Of a DNA stretch of 64,000 nucleotides, positions 55,735 through 64,000 are shown piece after piece. The stretch is taken from NCBI RefSeq assembly GCF_041080625.1, contig NZ_CP163518.1:3038001-3102000 (forward strand), in the 5' to 3' direction. This DNA comes from Streptomyces sp. CG1 (GTDB lineage Bacteria > Actinomycetota > Actinomycetes > Streptomycetales > Streptomycetaceae). The notes under the pieces are model-generated. The model ran no database searches, was not told where the DNA came from, and saw only the letters and a program-made list of their open reading frames with translations. The translations under genes were made by a program, and so were the position numbers. Positions within the stretch are counted from its first letter, which is position 1; each line of letters begins with the position of its first letter.

Positions 55735-56001
55735 TCAGCTCTCGACGGTGGCCGGCTCACGGGTGGCGAGCGGAGTGGCCGGGGTGGCCGTCATCTTGAG
55801 GGGGGCCTGCTTCGGCTGGCCGAGGCCCATGCCACGCATGATGCCGCCGACCACCGCACCGAGCAGGATGAGCACCATGCCCGCCCAGAAGCCGACGGGC
55901 TGGGCCATCACCATGAAGGCGCCCGCGACGCAGAAACCGATGAAGGAAATGATGACACCGGTCCAGGCGGCCGGGGTGTGACCGTGGCTGCTGCCCGCCA
56001 T
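55735..56001 (-). CDS. HGxxPAAW motif membrane protein
   Basis: An 88-residue protein named for its N-terminal HGHTPAAW (residues 6-13), with two membrane helices (VIISFIGFCVAGAFMVMAQ and FWAGMVLILLGAVVGGIM). It is conserved in actinobacterial trp regions; function unknown. ATG 56001 with GAGGAG upstream. Confidence 0.85.
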   Translation of the reverse strand: MAGSSHGHTPAAWTGVIISFIGFCVAGAFMVMAQPVGFWAGMVLILLGAVVGGIMRGMGLGQPKQAPLKMTATPATPLATREPATVES

Positions 56002-56190
56002 GACTTGCTCCTCGTTGCTGTGTACGTGTCCAGTTGGCGTCGTACGTGTCGTACGGTTCCGAGCCCGCCCGTCACTGTCCGAGCCGGACGCTCATCACCC
56101 ATTGTCCCGTACGCCCGCGCGCGCCGGGCGCGGGGGTGGCGTCTGGTTCGCCACACCCGCCTCGCCCTGACCGGCGCTCGGCCGGCCCTT

Positions 56191-56213
56191 GACCGGCGGC
56201 TCAAGCGCCGGTC
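56191..56213. repeat. palindrome over the 3' end of the Trp-region membrane protein gene
   Basis: GACCGGCG and CGCCGGTC flank a 7-nt loop that contains the stop codon region (56201-56203). It may act as a terminator and resembles palindromes common at Streptomyces gene ends. The stretch 56002-56190 shows no gene. Confidence 0.45.
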
Positions 56214-56830
56214 GGGTCCTCGCCCCGGTCCAGGGCCTTCCACATCTCCTCGGGCCGCTCCGGGTCGACCGGCCGGGCCTTGCGGCGCGGACGGTCGGTG
56301 CCGCGCTCGTAGCGGCCGGACATGGCGGGCCAGCGGGCGCCGTAGCGCAGCGCCAGCAGACCGGCCAGCAGGATCAGCGCGCCGCCGACGGCCGCGACGT
56401 AGGGCCAGCCGGTGTGGCTGAGCGCGGCGACGGTGGCGGAGGTGTCGCCGCTGGCCTGGGCGGCCTTGTCGTCCAGCGCGGAGTTGTCGGAGGCGGCCAC
56501 GAGGGCGGCGGCCACGATGCCGGCGCCGGAGAGCGCGAGTAGTGCGGCGACGACGAGCCGGCCGGCCCTGCGGACGGCGAAGACGGCGACGAGCGCGGCG
56601 AGGCCCACTATGGCGAGGGCCGCGGGGACCCCCGTGACGTCGCTGCCCTTGACGGTGAGCGGGAACGCGCCGCCGGCCACCGTCGCGGTGCCCTCCGCCC
56701 AGCGCTGCCGGGTCGCGAGCAGCGCCACGGCCGCGCCGAGCGCGCCGCACAGGAGGGCGAAGGCGAGGCTGCGGCGGCCGGACCGGGCGGGTCCGGCCGC
56801 TTCTGAGCGAGGGTGCGGTACTGCAGTCAT
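56201..56830 (-). CDS. Trp-region conserved membrane protein (TIGR02234 type)
   Basis: A 209-residue protein with four hydrophobic segments (SLAFALLCGALGAAVALLA, LAIVGLAALVAVFAV, LVVAALLALSGAGIVAAALV, YVAAVGGALILLAGLLAL) and a conserved WPAMSGRYE followed by a charged tail. It always sits next to trpE in actinobacteria; function unknown. ATG 56830 has GGAG; an upstream GTG at 56950 would add 40 unconserved residues. Confidence 0.82.
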   Translation of the reverse strand: MTAVPHPRSEAAGPARSGRRSLAFALLCGALGAAVALLATRQRWAEGTATVAGGAFPLTVKGSDVTGVPAALAIVGLAALVAVFAVRRAGRLVVAALLALSGAGIVAAALVAASDNSALDDKAAQASGDTSATVAALSHTGWPYVAAVGGALILLAGLLALRYGARWPAMSGRYERGTDRPRRKARPVDPERPEEMWKALDRGEDPTGA

Positions 56831-56966
56831 GTACTCCACTATCGCGTCAATTGCCGGGCACCGGGACACCGGGGCTTGCACAACGGGCGCCACCGGCCGT
56901 GACGCGGCGTCCGCGTCCGGCTCCACTCGGGGCGGAGCAGAAGTTGTCACGCACCAGTCGCGCAGG

Positions 56967-58445
56967 TCAGCTGCCCAGTCTGTTGGCCGTGTGCACCGCC
57001 CGGAGCACCGCCGCCGCCTTGTTGCGGCACTCCTGGTCCTCCGCGACCGGGTTCGAGTCGGCGACGATGCCGGCTCCGGCCTGGACGTAGGCCGTGCCGT
57101 CGCGCAGCAGGGCCGTACGGATGGCGATCGCGGTGTCGGAGTCGCCGGCGAAGTCCAGATAGCCGACGCAACCGCCGTACAGGCCGCGGCGGGACGGCTC
57201 CAGTTCGTCGATGATCTGCATCGCGCGGGGCTTGGGGGCGCCGGAGAGGGTGCCCGCCGGGAAGCAGGCGGTGAGCACGTCGAAGGCGGTACGGCCCTCG
57301 GCCACCTGGCCGGTGACGGTCGAGACGATGTGCATGACGTGCGAATACCGCTCGATGGACATGAAGTCGACCACCTCGACCGAGCCGGGCTCGCAGACCC
57401 GGCCGAGGTCGTTGCGGCCGAGGTCGACGAGCATGAGGTGCTCGGCGCGCTCCTTGGGGTCGGCGAACAGTTCCTCGGCGAGGGCCTGGTCCTCCCGCGG
57501 GGTGGTGCCGCGGGGCCGGGTGCCGGCGATGGGGTGGACCATCGCGCGGCCGTCCTCGACCTTCACCAGGGCCTCGGGGGACGAGCCGACGACGTCGAAC
57601 CCGTCGAAGCGGAAGAGGTACATGTACGGCGAGGGGTTGGTGGCGCGCAGGACGCGGTAGACGTCCAGGGCGCTCGCCGTGCACGGGGTCTCGAAGCGCT
57701 GGGAGGGCACGACCTGGAAGGCCTCGCCCGCGCGGATGCGCTCCTTGATGTCCTCGACGGCCACCTGGAAGTCCGGGCCGCCCCACAGCGCGGTGTACTC
57801 GGGGAGTTCCGAGGGCGGGAGGACGGCGGGCGGCTGGGGCACCGCTCGCGTGAGGTCGGCCTCCATGGCGTCGAGGCGGGCCACGGCGTCGGCGTAGGCC
57901 TCGTCCACGCCCGTGTCGAGGTCGTTGTGGTTGATCGCGTTGGCGATCAGCAGGACCGAGCCCTCCCAGTGGTCCATGACGGCGAGGTCGCTGGTCAGGA
58001 GCATGGTCAGCTCGGGGAGCCGCAGGTCGTCGCGCTCGCCGGGGCCGATCTTCTCCAGGCGGCGGACGATGTCGTAGCCGAGGTAGCCGACCATGCCGCC
58101 GGTGAAGGGCGGCAGGTCCTCCTGGTGCGGGGTGTGCAGGGCCTGGAGGGTGGCACGCAGGGCCTTGAGGGGGTCTCCCTCTACGGGGACGCCGACCGGC
58201 GGGGTGCCGAGCCAGTGGGCCTGCCCGTCGCGTTCGGTCAGTGTCCCGGTGGAGCGGACGCCGACGAAGGAGTAGCGGGACCAGGAGCGGCCGTTCTCGG
58301 CGGACTCCAGCAGGAAGGTGCCGGGGCGCTCGGCGGCCAGTTTGCGGTAGAGCGCGACCGGGGTGTCGCCGTCGGCGAGGAGCTTGCGCGTGACCGGGAT
58401 GACGCGCCGGTCGGCGGCGAGCTTGCGGAAGGTCTCGAGGTCCAT
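56967..58445 (-). CDS. trpE: anthranilate synthase component I
   Basis: A 492-residue enzyme making anthranilate from chorismate. The Trp feedback motif LLES is in [20 protein letters not shown]. The chorismate-binding motifs are [44 protein letters not shown] and [19 protein letters not shown]. No fused amidotransferase; trpG is not in the window. ATG 58445, 11 bp after hisI, so it has no leader of its own. Confidence 0.96.
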   Translation of the reverse strand: MDLETFRKLAADRRVIPVTRKLLADGDTPVALYRKLAAERPGTFLLESAENGRSWSRYSFVGVRSTGTLTERDGQAHWLGTPPVGVPVEGDPLKALRATLQALHTPHQEDLPPFTGGMVGYLGYDIVRRLEKIGPGERDDLRLPELTMLLTSDLAVMDHWEGSVLLIANAINHNDLDTGVDEAYADAVARLDAMEADLTRAVPQPPAVLPPSELPEYTALWGGPDFQVAVEDIKERIRAGEAFQVVPSQRFETPCTASALDVYRVLRATNPSPYMYLFRFDGFDVVGSSPEALVKVEDGRAMVHPIAGTRPRGTTPREDQALAEELFADPKERAEHLMLVDLGRNDLGRVCEPGSVEVVDFMSIERYSHVMHIVSTVTGQVAEGRTAFDVLTACFPAGTLSGAPKPRAMQIIDELEPSRRGLYGGCVGYLDFAGDSDTAIAIRTALLRDGTAYVQAGAGIVADSNPVAEDQECRNKAAAVLRAVHTANRLGS

Positions 58446-58456
58446 GGCGGCCGACC

Positions 58457-58858
58457 CTACTTATCGGATCCCGCAGCGGCGGAATCGGCGTCCTTGACGA
58501 GCACGTCCTCGTCGAAGCAGGTGCGCGCCCCGGTGTGGCAGGCGGCGCCGACCTGGTCGACCTTGACGAGCACGGTGTCGGCGTCGCAGTCGAGCGCGAC
58601 GGACTTCACCCACTGGAAGTGGCCGGAGGTGTCGCCCTTGACCCAGTACTCCTGACGGCTGCGGGACCAGTAGGTGCAGCGGCCGGTGGTCAGCGTGCGG
58701 TGCAGTGCCTCGTCGTCCATCCAGCCGAGCATGAGCACCTCACCGGTGTCGTACTGCTGGGCGATGGCGGGGAGGAGGCCGTCGGCGCTGCGCTTGAGGC
58801 GGGCGGCGATCTCCGGGTCGAGGCTGCTGGCCCGGGGCGTCCCGGTCGTACTGGTCAT
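58457..58858 (-). CDS. hisI: phosphoribosyl-AMP cyclohydrolase
   Basis: A 133-residue zinc enzyme of histidine synthesis (step 3). [41 protein letters not shown] and [27 protein letters not shown] carry the zinc Cys and Mg Asp residues. Start taken at ATG 58858; ATG 58867 and a further upstream start are possible. It is separate from HisE and coupled to trpE. Confidence 0.95.
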   Translation of the reverse strand: MTSTTGTPRASSLDPEIAARLKRSADGLLPAIAQQYDTGEVLMLGWMDDEALHRTLTTGRCTYWSRSRQEYWVKGDTSGHFQWVKSVALDCDADTVLVKVDQVGAACHTGARTCFDEDVLVKDADSAAAGSDK

Positions 58859-58941
58859 GGGTGCCATTGTGCCGCGCGGGTCGGACAGTGCCGGTGCCGT
58901 GTCCACTGCGCGGACTCGGTGGCGGGTCGTAGGCTGACTCC

Positions 58942-59577
58942 ATGTCGACCTTCGCCCAGCGTGAACGGCTGCTGCTCGCCGACCTCTTGGAAACCGTCGG
59001 TCCGGATGCCGAGACCCTCTGCGAGGGCTGGCGGACCCGGGACCTGGCCGCGCATGTGATCGTGCGCGAGCGCCGGCCGGACGCGGCCGGGGGCACGCTG
59101 ATCAAGCAGCTCGTGCCGCGCCTGGAGAAGGTGATGGCCGAGTACACCGCGAAGCCGTACGAGGAGCTGATCCAGCTGATCCGTACCGGCCCGCCGCGCT
59201 TCTCGCCGTTCCAGCTCAAGCAGGTCGACGAGGCGGCCAACGTGGTCGAGTTCTACGTCCACACCGAGGACGTCCGCCGGGCCCAGCCGGACTGGAGCCC
59301 GCGCGAGCTGGACCCGGTCTTCCAGGACGCCCTGTGGACCCGGCTGGAGCGCACGGCGCGGCTGGTGGCCAGGGGTGTGCCGACGGGTCTGGTGCTGCGC
59401 CGCCCGGACGGGCAGACGGCGGTGGCGCACCGCGGTGCCCCGGTGGTGACGGTGACCGGCGAGCCGTCGGAGCTGCTGATGTTCGCGTTCGGCCGGCAGG
59501 ACGCGGCCAAGGTGGACGTGGACGGCGAGGCGGACGCGATCACCAAGCTGCACGAGTCCCGGCAGCTGGGCATCTGA
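58942..59577 (+). CDS. TIGR03085-type mycothiol/DinB-fold protein
   Basis: A 211-residue protein of the maleylpyruvate-isomerase-like, DinB-type helical family (TIGR03085). [42 protein letters not shown] contains the His ligand of the family; [16 protein letters not shown] supplies a second. Such proteins bind a metal and may use mycothiol; the substrate is unknown. ATG 58942, divergent from hisI. Confidence 0.8.
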   Translation: MSTFAQRERLLLADLLETVGPDAETLCEGWRTRDLAAHVIVRERRPDAAGGTLIKQLVPRLEKVMAEYTAKPYEELIQLIRTGPPRFSPFQLKQVDEAANVVEFYVHTEDVRRAQPDWSPRELDPVFQDALWTRLERTARLVARGVPTGLVLRRPDGQTAVAHRGAPVVTVTGEPSELLMFAFGRQDAAKVDVDGEADAITKLHESRQLGI

Positions 59578-59589
59578 GCAGGGCCGCCC

Positions 59590-59988
<399 letters not shown>

Positions 59989-59991
59989 ACT

Positions 59992-61233
59992 TCAGGCGGG
60001 CAGTTCCGCGCGGCGCAGCGCCGGTACGACGAGGGCGACGACCCCGCCGAGGCCGCAGACGGTGGCGCTGACGACGTAGACCGGCGCGAGCCCCCAGGCC
60101 CCGACGGCGGCGGCCGCGAACGGCATGCTCAGCGGGGTGAGACCGAGGCTGATCAGGCTGGAGACGGCGGTGACCCGGCCGAGGTAGGCGGGGCCGGTCA
60201 GGGTCTGGAGCAGCGCGCCGCACATGACCCCGCTCAGCCCGGTGAGCAGGCCCACGAGCACGGCCGTGCCGACGGCCGCCGGGAGGGTGGGAACGTAGGC
60301 GAGGGCGCCGACGGCCACCGAGCCGACGATGATCGTGCATCCGGCGACGAGCCCGGCGCGGGGCAACCGCCCCCGCACGGCCAGCAGCAGGGAGGCGGCG
60401 CCCGCGCCCGCGCCGAACCCGGCGAGCACCCAGCCCATGCCGGCCGCGCCCCAGCCGCGCCGGTCGGACAGCAGGGTCAGGCCGACGTTCAGCGGACCGA
60501 CGAATCCCAGGTCCCCGAGGGCTATGCACAGCATCAGCGGGGCGAGGACGCGGTGGCCGCGGATGTGGCGCAGCCCTGCCTTCAGGTCGCCCCAAGCCGT
60601 GCCCTTCGGCGCGTCCGCACGGTCTGCGGGCAGGTGCCGTACCCGCACGGAGACCAGCAGCGGCACGGACACGGCGATGAGCAGCCCGGCCAGGGCGAAC
60701 GCGGCCGGGGCGCCGCCCATGGTCACGCCGAGCCCGCCGAGGGGAGCACCCGCCACGGCAGCGAAGCGGATCGCGAGGCTCCGCATGCCCTGGACCCGGC
60801 CGAGCTGGTCCGTCCCGGTGAGCCGGGCCGGCAGGGCGCCCACGGCGGGCACGAAGACGGCGTCGACGGCGCCGAAGACCAGCGCCAGCAGAGCGAGCAG
60901 CCACAGTCCGGGGCGGGCGAGGAAGAGCAGGGCGGCCACGGCGAGGACGGCCGCGCAGCGTACGGCGTCGCTGCCGATGACGACCCGACGCGGCCCGAAC
61001 CGGTCGGCGACGACTCCTCCGCCCAGCATCAGTACGGCCCGGGGCAGCGCGCTCGTCGACATCACGAGCCCGACCTCCGCCGGGGTCCCGGAGCGGACGG
61101 CGGCCCAGGACAGGGCGATGTAGTAGACGTTGTCACCGAGCATCGAGGACGTGTAGGCGGCGAGCCAGCGCCGGACGTTCGTGTCGCGGTGGGCGGGCGT
61201 GGTGGCCGGCGGCGTGGTCAGCGTGGCGGTCAC
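59992..61233 (-). CDS. MFS transporter
   Basis: A 413-residue major facilitator with about 12 membrane segments, beginning RRWLAAYTSSMLGDNVYYIALSWAAV. The loop-2/3 motif region reads VVADRFGPRRVVIGSDAVR. It belongs to the MFS_3/enterobactin-exporter-like group seen with ArsR-type repressors. GTG 61233, 14 bp after the regulator gene, so it is presumably controlled by it and exports a toxic or signalling compound. Confidence 0.87.
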   Translation of the reverse strand: MTATLTTPPATTPAHRDTNVRRWLAAYTSSMLGDNVYYIALSWAAVRSGTPAEVGLVMSTSALPRAVLMLGGGVVADRFGPRRVVIGSDAVRCAAVLAVAALLFLARPGLWLLALLALVFGAVDAVFVPAVGALPARLTGTDQLGRVQGMRSLAIRFAAVAGAPLGGLGVTMGGAPAAFALAGLLIAVSVPLLVSVRVRHLPADRADAPKGTAWGDLKAGLRHIRGHRVLAPLMLCIALGDLGFVGPLNVGLTLLSDRRGWGAAGMGWVLAGFGAGAGAASLLLAVRGRLPRAGLVAGCTIIVGSVAVGALAYVPTLPAAVGTAVLVGLLTGLSGVMCGALLQTLTGPAYLGRVTAVSSLISLGLTPLSMPFAAAAVGAWGLAPVYVVSATVCGLGGVVALVVPALRRAELPA

Positions 61234-61247
61234 GGGAGGGGGTCCTC

Positions 61248-61838
61248 TCAGGTCCGGAACGGGAAGCCGTACATGTGCACCGCGACGTTCTCGCGGCCCT
61301 CGGTGTCGCCGGCGGTCTCGGCGGCGCGGCCCCGCTCGTCGTACCTGCGGACGAGGGCGAGCAACTCCTTGTTCAGCTCGGCCAGTTCACCCGCCGTCAG
61401 CCGCAGCACCGCCTCGGAGGACTCCGCGGCGTCGTTCCACTCCTCGCCCCAGAGCGGCCGCTCGTCGAGGAAGCGCCGGTACAGGTCGGCGCGCTGCTCG
61501 AAGAACAGCCTGCTGGCGGCGGTGTGCGCGGCCGCCTTCTCGGGAGCGTCCCGGAAGTCCTCGTCGCGGATGCTCACGCCGTCGGAGGCCGGCCGCCACC
61601 AGCGCTCCCGGCCGTCCCCGCTCTGCGGCCCGGCCTCCTCGATCAGCCCGTGCTCGGCCAGTTTGCGCAGGTGGTAGCTGACCAGCGAGACGGTCTCGTC
61701 GACCTGCTCGGCGAGCTGTGACGCCGTCGCGGTACGGGCAATGGACAGGGCTCGGTACAGCTGTGCCCGCAGCGGATGCGCGAGCGCCTTCAGCGTGCCC
61801 AGGTCCTTGATCCGGCGGTCCCTCTCCCTGTCTGTCAT
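61248..61838 (-). CDS. ArsR-type (HTH_20) transcriptional repressor
   Basis: A 196-residue regulator with an N-terminal winged helix: LGTLKALAHPLRAQLYRALSIARTATASQLAEQVDETVSLVSYHLRKLAEHGLIEEA. The C-terminal half is helical, with no metal-binding Cys, so it likely senses an organic ligand. ATG 61838 with GGAGG. A 17-bp perfect inverted repeat directly upstream is the probable operator, and it forms an operon with the MFS exporter. Confidence 0.87.
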   Translation of the reverse strand: MTDRERDRRIKDLGTLKALAHPLRAQLYRALSIARTATASQLAEQVDETVSLVSYHLRKLAEHGLIEEAGPQSGDGRERWWRPASDGVSIRDEDFRDAPEKAAAHTAASRLFFEQRADLYRRFLDERPLWGEEWNDAAESSEAVLRLTAGELAELNKELLALVRRYDERGRAAETAGDTEGRENVAVHMYGFPFRT

Positions 61839-61852
61839 GCCTCCAGACTAGA

Positions 61853-61900
61853 TACGAAAGAGAAGTTGCACAATCTATTTTGCGCAACTTCTCTTTCGTA
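61853..61900. promoter_or_regulatory. 17-bp inverted-repeat operator of the ArsR-type repressor
   Basis: TACGAAAGAGAAGTTGC (61853-61869) and its exact complement (61884-61900) flank 14 bp. The inner part also reads as TTGC-GCAA/TTGT-GCAA half sites. It lies 15-62 bp upstream of the repressor start in a locally AT-rich stretch that must hold the promoter, so it is well placed for autorepression. Confidence 0.8.
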
Positions 61901-61914
61901 ATTGCCCGCGAAGA

Positions 61915-61939
61915 GGCCCCGGCGGCAACCGCCGGGGCC
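61915..61939 (-). terminator. terminator after hisF
   Basis: GGCCCCGGCGG-CAA-CCGCCGGGGCC, an 11-bp perfect stem with a 3-nt loop, 9 bp past the hisF stop. It ends the hisH-priA-ridA-hisF transcript before the repressor operator. Confidence 0.8.
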
Positions 61940-61947
61940 GGTACGCG

Positions 61948-62703
61948 CTAGCGGACGGGGTGGCCCGCCTCCCGCAGGGTCTGCTTCACCTCACCGATGC
62001 GCAGGTCGCCGAAGTGGAAGACGGAGGCGGCCAGGACCGCGTCCGCGCCGGCGGCGATGGCCGGGGGGAAGTCGGCCAGCTTGCCGGCGCCGCCCGAGGC
62101 GATGACCGGGACGGTGACGTGCTTGCGGACGGCGGCGATCATCTCCAGGTCGTAGCCGTCCTTCGTGCCGTCGGCGTCCATGGAGTTCAGCAGGATCTCG
62201 CCGGCGCCCAGCTCGGCCGCCCGGTGCGCCCACTCGACGGCGTCGATACCGGTGCCCTTGCGGCCGCCGTGGGTCGTGACCTCGAACGAGCCCGACGCGC
62301 TGCGGCGGGCGTCCACCGACAGGACCAGCACCTGGCGGCCGAAGCGCTCGGCGATCTCGCGGATCAGGTCCGGGCGCGCGATCGCCGCCGTGTTCACGCC
62401 CACCTTGTCCGCGCCCGCCCGCAGCAGCCTGTCCACGTCCTCGGCCGTACGGACGCCGCCGCCGACCGTCAGCGGGATGAACACCTGCTCCGCGGTGCGG
62501 CGCACCACGTCGTACGTCGTCTCCCGGTTGCCCGAGGAGGCGGTGATGTCCAGGAACGTCAGCTCGTCGGCGCCCTCGGCGTCGTACACCTTGGCCATCT
62601 CGACGGGGTCGCCCGCGTCGCGCAGGTTCTGGAAGTTGACGCCCTTGACGACCCGGCCGTTGTCCACGTCCAGGCAGGGGATGACTCGGACCGCCAGGGT
62701 CAT
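61948..62703 (-). CDS. hisF: imidazole glycerol phosphate synthase cyclase subunit
   Basis: A 251-residue TIM barrel that uses ammonia from HisH to make IGP and AICAR. Asp12 in [67 protein letters not shown] (second catalytic Asp) and [12 protein letters not shown] are present. ATG 62703, 6 bp after ridA. Confidence 0.97.
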   Translation of the reverse strand: MTLAVRVIPCLDVDNGRVVKGVNFQNLRDAGDPVEMAKVYDAEGADELTFLDITASSGNRETTYDVVRRTAEQVFIPLTVGGGVRTAEDVDRLLRAGADKVGVNTAAIARPDLIREIAERFGRQVLVLSVDARRSASGSFEVTTHGGRKGTGIDAVEWAHRAAELGAGEILLNSMDADGTKDGYDLEMIAAVRKHVTVPVIASGGAGKLADFPPAIAAGADAVLAASVFHFGDLRIGEVKQTLREAGHPVR

Positions 62704-62709
62704 GACTGC

Positions 62710-63105
62710 TCAGGCTCCTCTGAATGCTTCAAGCTCTACTTCGACCAGGATGCGCGGATCGACGAAGCCCTCGACCACCAGCAGGGTCGCACACGGGCGC
62801 ACGGAGTCGAACAGCTCCTTGTGGGCCCGTCCCGCCTCGTCGACGTCGCGCACGTGGCTCAGATACATGCGGGTGCGGATCACGGACTCGATGCCGAGCC
62901 CGAACTCCTTCAGCGCCTCCAGGGCGTTGCCAAAGGCGACCTTGGTCTGCTCGTACGGGTCGCCCTCGCCGTACAGCACCGTGCCCTTGAAGGACGTGGT
63001 GCCGCCCACGGACACCCGGTCCCCCGCCGCGACAGCCCGTGCGAAACCGAAACTCTCCTCCCAGGGGCTCCCGCTCTGCACGCGCCGCACGGCTTCGGAC
63101 GTCAT
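62710..63105 (-). CDS. ridA: RidA family protein
   Basis: A 131-residue RidA/YjgF-type protein (reactive enamine/imine deaminase or relative): [40 protein letters not shown], and [23 protein letters not shown] with the conserved Arg that binds the substrate carboxylate. It lies between priA and hisF; start ATG 63105 overlaps the priA stop (ATGA). Confidence 0.88.
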   Translation of the reverse strand: MTSEAVRRVQSGSPWEESFGFARAVAAGDRVSVGGTTSFKGTVLYGEGDPYEQTKVAFGNALEALKEFGLGIESVIRTRMYLSHVRDVDEAGRAHKELFDSVRPCATLLVVEGFVDPRILVEVELEAFRGA

Positions 63106-63827
63106 GACGACACAGCCTCCAAGGCCTCTTCCAGGGTGAACGCCTTCGCGTACAGGGCCTTCCCGACGATGGAGCCCTCGACACCGAGGGGTACCAGCTC
63201 GGCGATGGCGCGGAGGTCGTCCAGGGACGACACGCCGCCGGAGGCCACGACCGGGCGGTCGGTGGCGGCGCACACGGTGCGCAGCAGTTCCAGGTTCGGG
63301 CCCTGGAGCGTGCCGTCCTTGGCGATGTCGGTGACGACGTAGCGGGCGCAGCCCTCCTTGTTGAGGCGCTCCAGCGTCTCGTAGAGGTCGCCGCCGTCGC
63401 GGGTCCAGCCGCGGCCGCGCAGGGTGGTGCCGCGCACGTCCAGGCCGACCGCGATCTTGTCGCCGTGCTCGGCGATGACCCTGGCGACCCACTCGGGGGT
63501 CTCCAGGGCGGCGGTGCCGAGGTTGACGCGGGTGCATCCGGTGGCCAGGGCGGCCGCCAGCGAGGCGTCGTCGCGGATGCCGCCGGACAGTTCCACCTTG
63601 ATGTCCATCGCCTGCGCGACCTCGGCGATCAGCTCGCGGTTGTCGCCGGTGCCGAACGCGGCGTCCAGGTCGACCAGGTGCAGCCACTCGGCGCCGGACC
63701 GCTGCCAGGCGAGCGCGGCCTCCAGCGGGGAGCCGTAGGAGGTCTCGGTCCCGGACTCGCCGTGCACGAGGCGGACGGCCTGGCCGTCGCGGACGTCGAC
63801 GGCGGGAAGGAGTTCGAGCTTGGCCAT
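63102..63827 (-). CDS. priA: bifunctional HisA/TrpF isomerase PriA
   Basis: A 241-residue TIM barrel. In actinobacteria PriA isomerises both ProFAR (histidine) and PRA (tryptophan), replacing trpF, which is absent from this trp operon. Asp11 in [52 protein letters not shown] and [18 protein letters not shown] match the family. ATG 63827. Confidence 0.96.
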   Translation of the reverse strand: MAKLELLPAVDVRDGQAVRLVHGESGTETSYGSPLEAALAWQRSGAEWLHLVDLDAAFGTGDNRELIAEVAQAMDIKVELSGGIRDDASLAAALATGCTRVNLGTAALETPEWVARVIAEHGDKIAVGLDVRGTTLRGRGWTRDGGDLYETLERLNKEGCARYVVTDIAKDGTLQGPNLELLRTVCAATDRPVVASGGVSSLDDLRAIAELVPLGVEGSIVGKALYAKAFTLEEALEAVSS

Positions 63828-63830
63828 GGT

Positions 63831-64000
63831 CTACAGGGTTCCGATCCAGTTGGTGAGGAGCTGGGCACCGGCGTCGCCGGACTTCTCGGGGTGGAACTGG
63901 GTGGCCCACAGGGCGCCGTTCTCCACCGCGGCCACGAACGGCCTGCCGTGCGTCGACCAGGTCACCTTGGGGGCCGCGATCAGCGGGTTGTTCGTCTCCA
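63831..64000 (-). CDS. hisH: imidazole glycerol phosphate synthase amidotransferase subunit (partial)
   Basis: Only the C-terminal ~55 residues are inside the window. [13 protein letters not shown] and [20 protein letters not shown] contain the His/Glu of the class I glutamine amidotransferase triad. The stop TAG is at 63831, 3 bp before priA. Gene order hisH-priA-ridA-hisF is the actinobacterial arrangement. Confidence 0.94.
   Translation of the reverse strand, partial: ETNNPLIAAPKVTWSTHGRPFVAAVENGALWATQFHPEKSGDAGAQLLTNWIGTL

Overview
The window comes from a high-GC actinobacterium and almost certainly a Streptomyces. The evidence is strongly G/C-biased third codon positions, many GTG starts, 4-bp ATGA/GTGA gene overlaps, HisA/PriA with no trpF in sight, a TrpM-like small protein in a split trp operon, and an ANTAR response regulator beside pyruvate kinase. 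The sequence begins inside polA and ends inside hisH, so both end genes are partial.

Region 1 (1-13.3 kb) is core-like. It holds polA (partial), an FdhF/YdeP-type molybdopterin oxidoreductase, a hotdog thioesterase, a complete branched-chain amino acid ABC importer (livKHMGF), a PdtaR-type ANTAR regulator, a tRNA-Leu(CAA) with a short class I variable loop, and pyruvate kinase. Region 2 (13.3-24.8 kb) is more variable. It has a two-gene N-hydroxylase/PLP-decarboxylase pair resembling the start of hydroxamate siderophore synthesis, an M1 aminopeptidase, chorismate mutase, an AraC regulator divergent from a GH35 beta-galactosidase across four direct repeats, a zinc metallopeptidase, and a dead IS630-type element sitting exactly in that gene's stop codon.

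Region 3 (24.8-34.7 kb) is a lower steroid-ring (HIP, rings C/D) catabolic locus like the mycobacterial KstR2 regulon: two SDRs, echA20, ipdA, ipdB, ipdC, fadA6, kstR2, ipdF and two acyl-CoA dehydrogenase subunits. The genes are arranged around two divergent promoters, each carrying a KstR2-like operator. Region 4 (34.6-43.0 kb) has a vWA protein, glutamate synthase gltBD with an unusual array of seven ~21-bp repeats upstream, and a VIT/CCC1-type metal transporter.

Region 5 (43.2-49.8 kb) is one tightly coupled operon of four consecutive ADP-ribosylglycohydrolase-fold proteins followed by a ribokinase-type sugar kinase. One of the four has lost the usual metal-binding Asp motifs. A decayed CoA-transferase gene follows. 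This operon is the best candidate for an undescribed system. Region 6 (49.8-64 kb) is housekeeping: lgt, a DsbA-like oxidoreductase, trpA-trpB-trpM-trpC, three small membrane proteins, trpE-hisI, a plus-strand pair, an MFS exporter with its ArsR-type repressor and a 17-bp inverted-repeat operator, then hisF-ridA-priA-hisH.

Two copies of a 70-bp dispersed GC-rich repeat are present. One lies in-frame inside the fourth ADP-ribosylglycohydrolase gene and the other forms the 3' end of trpM.
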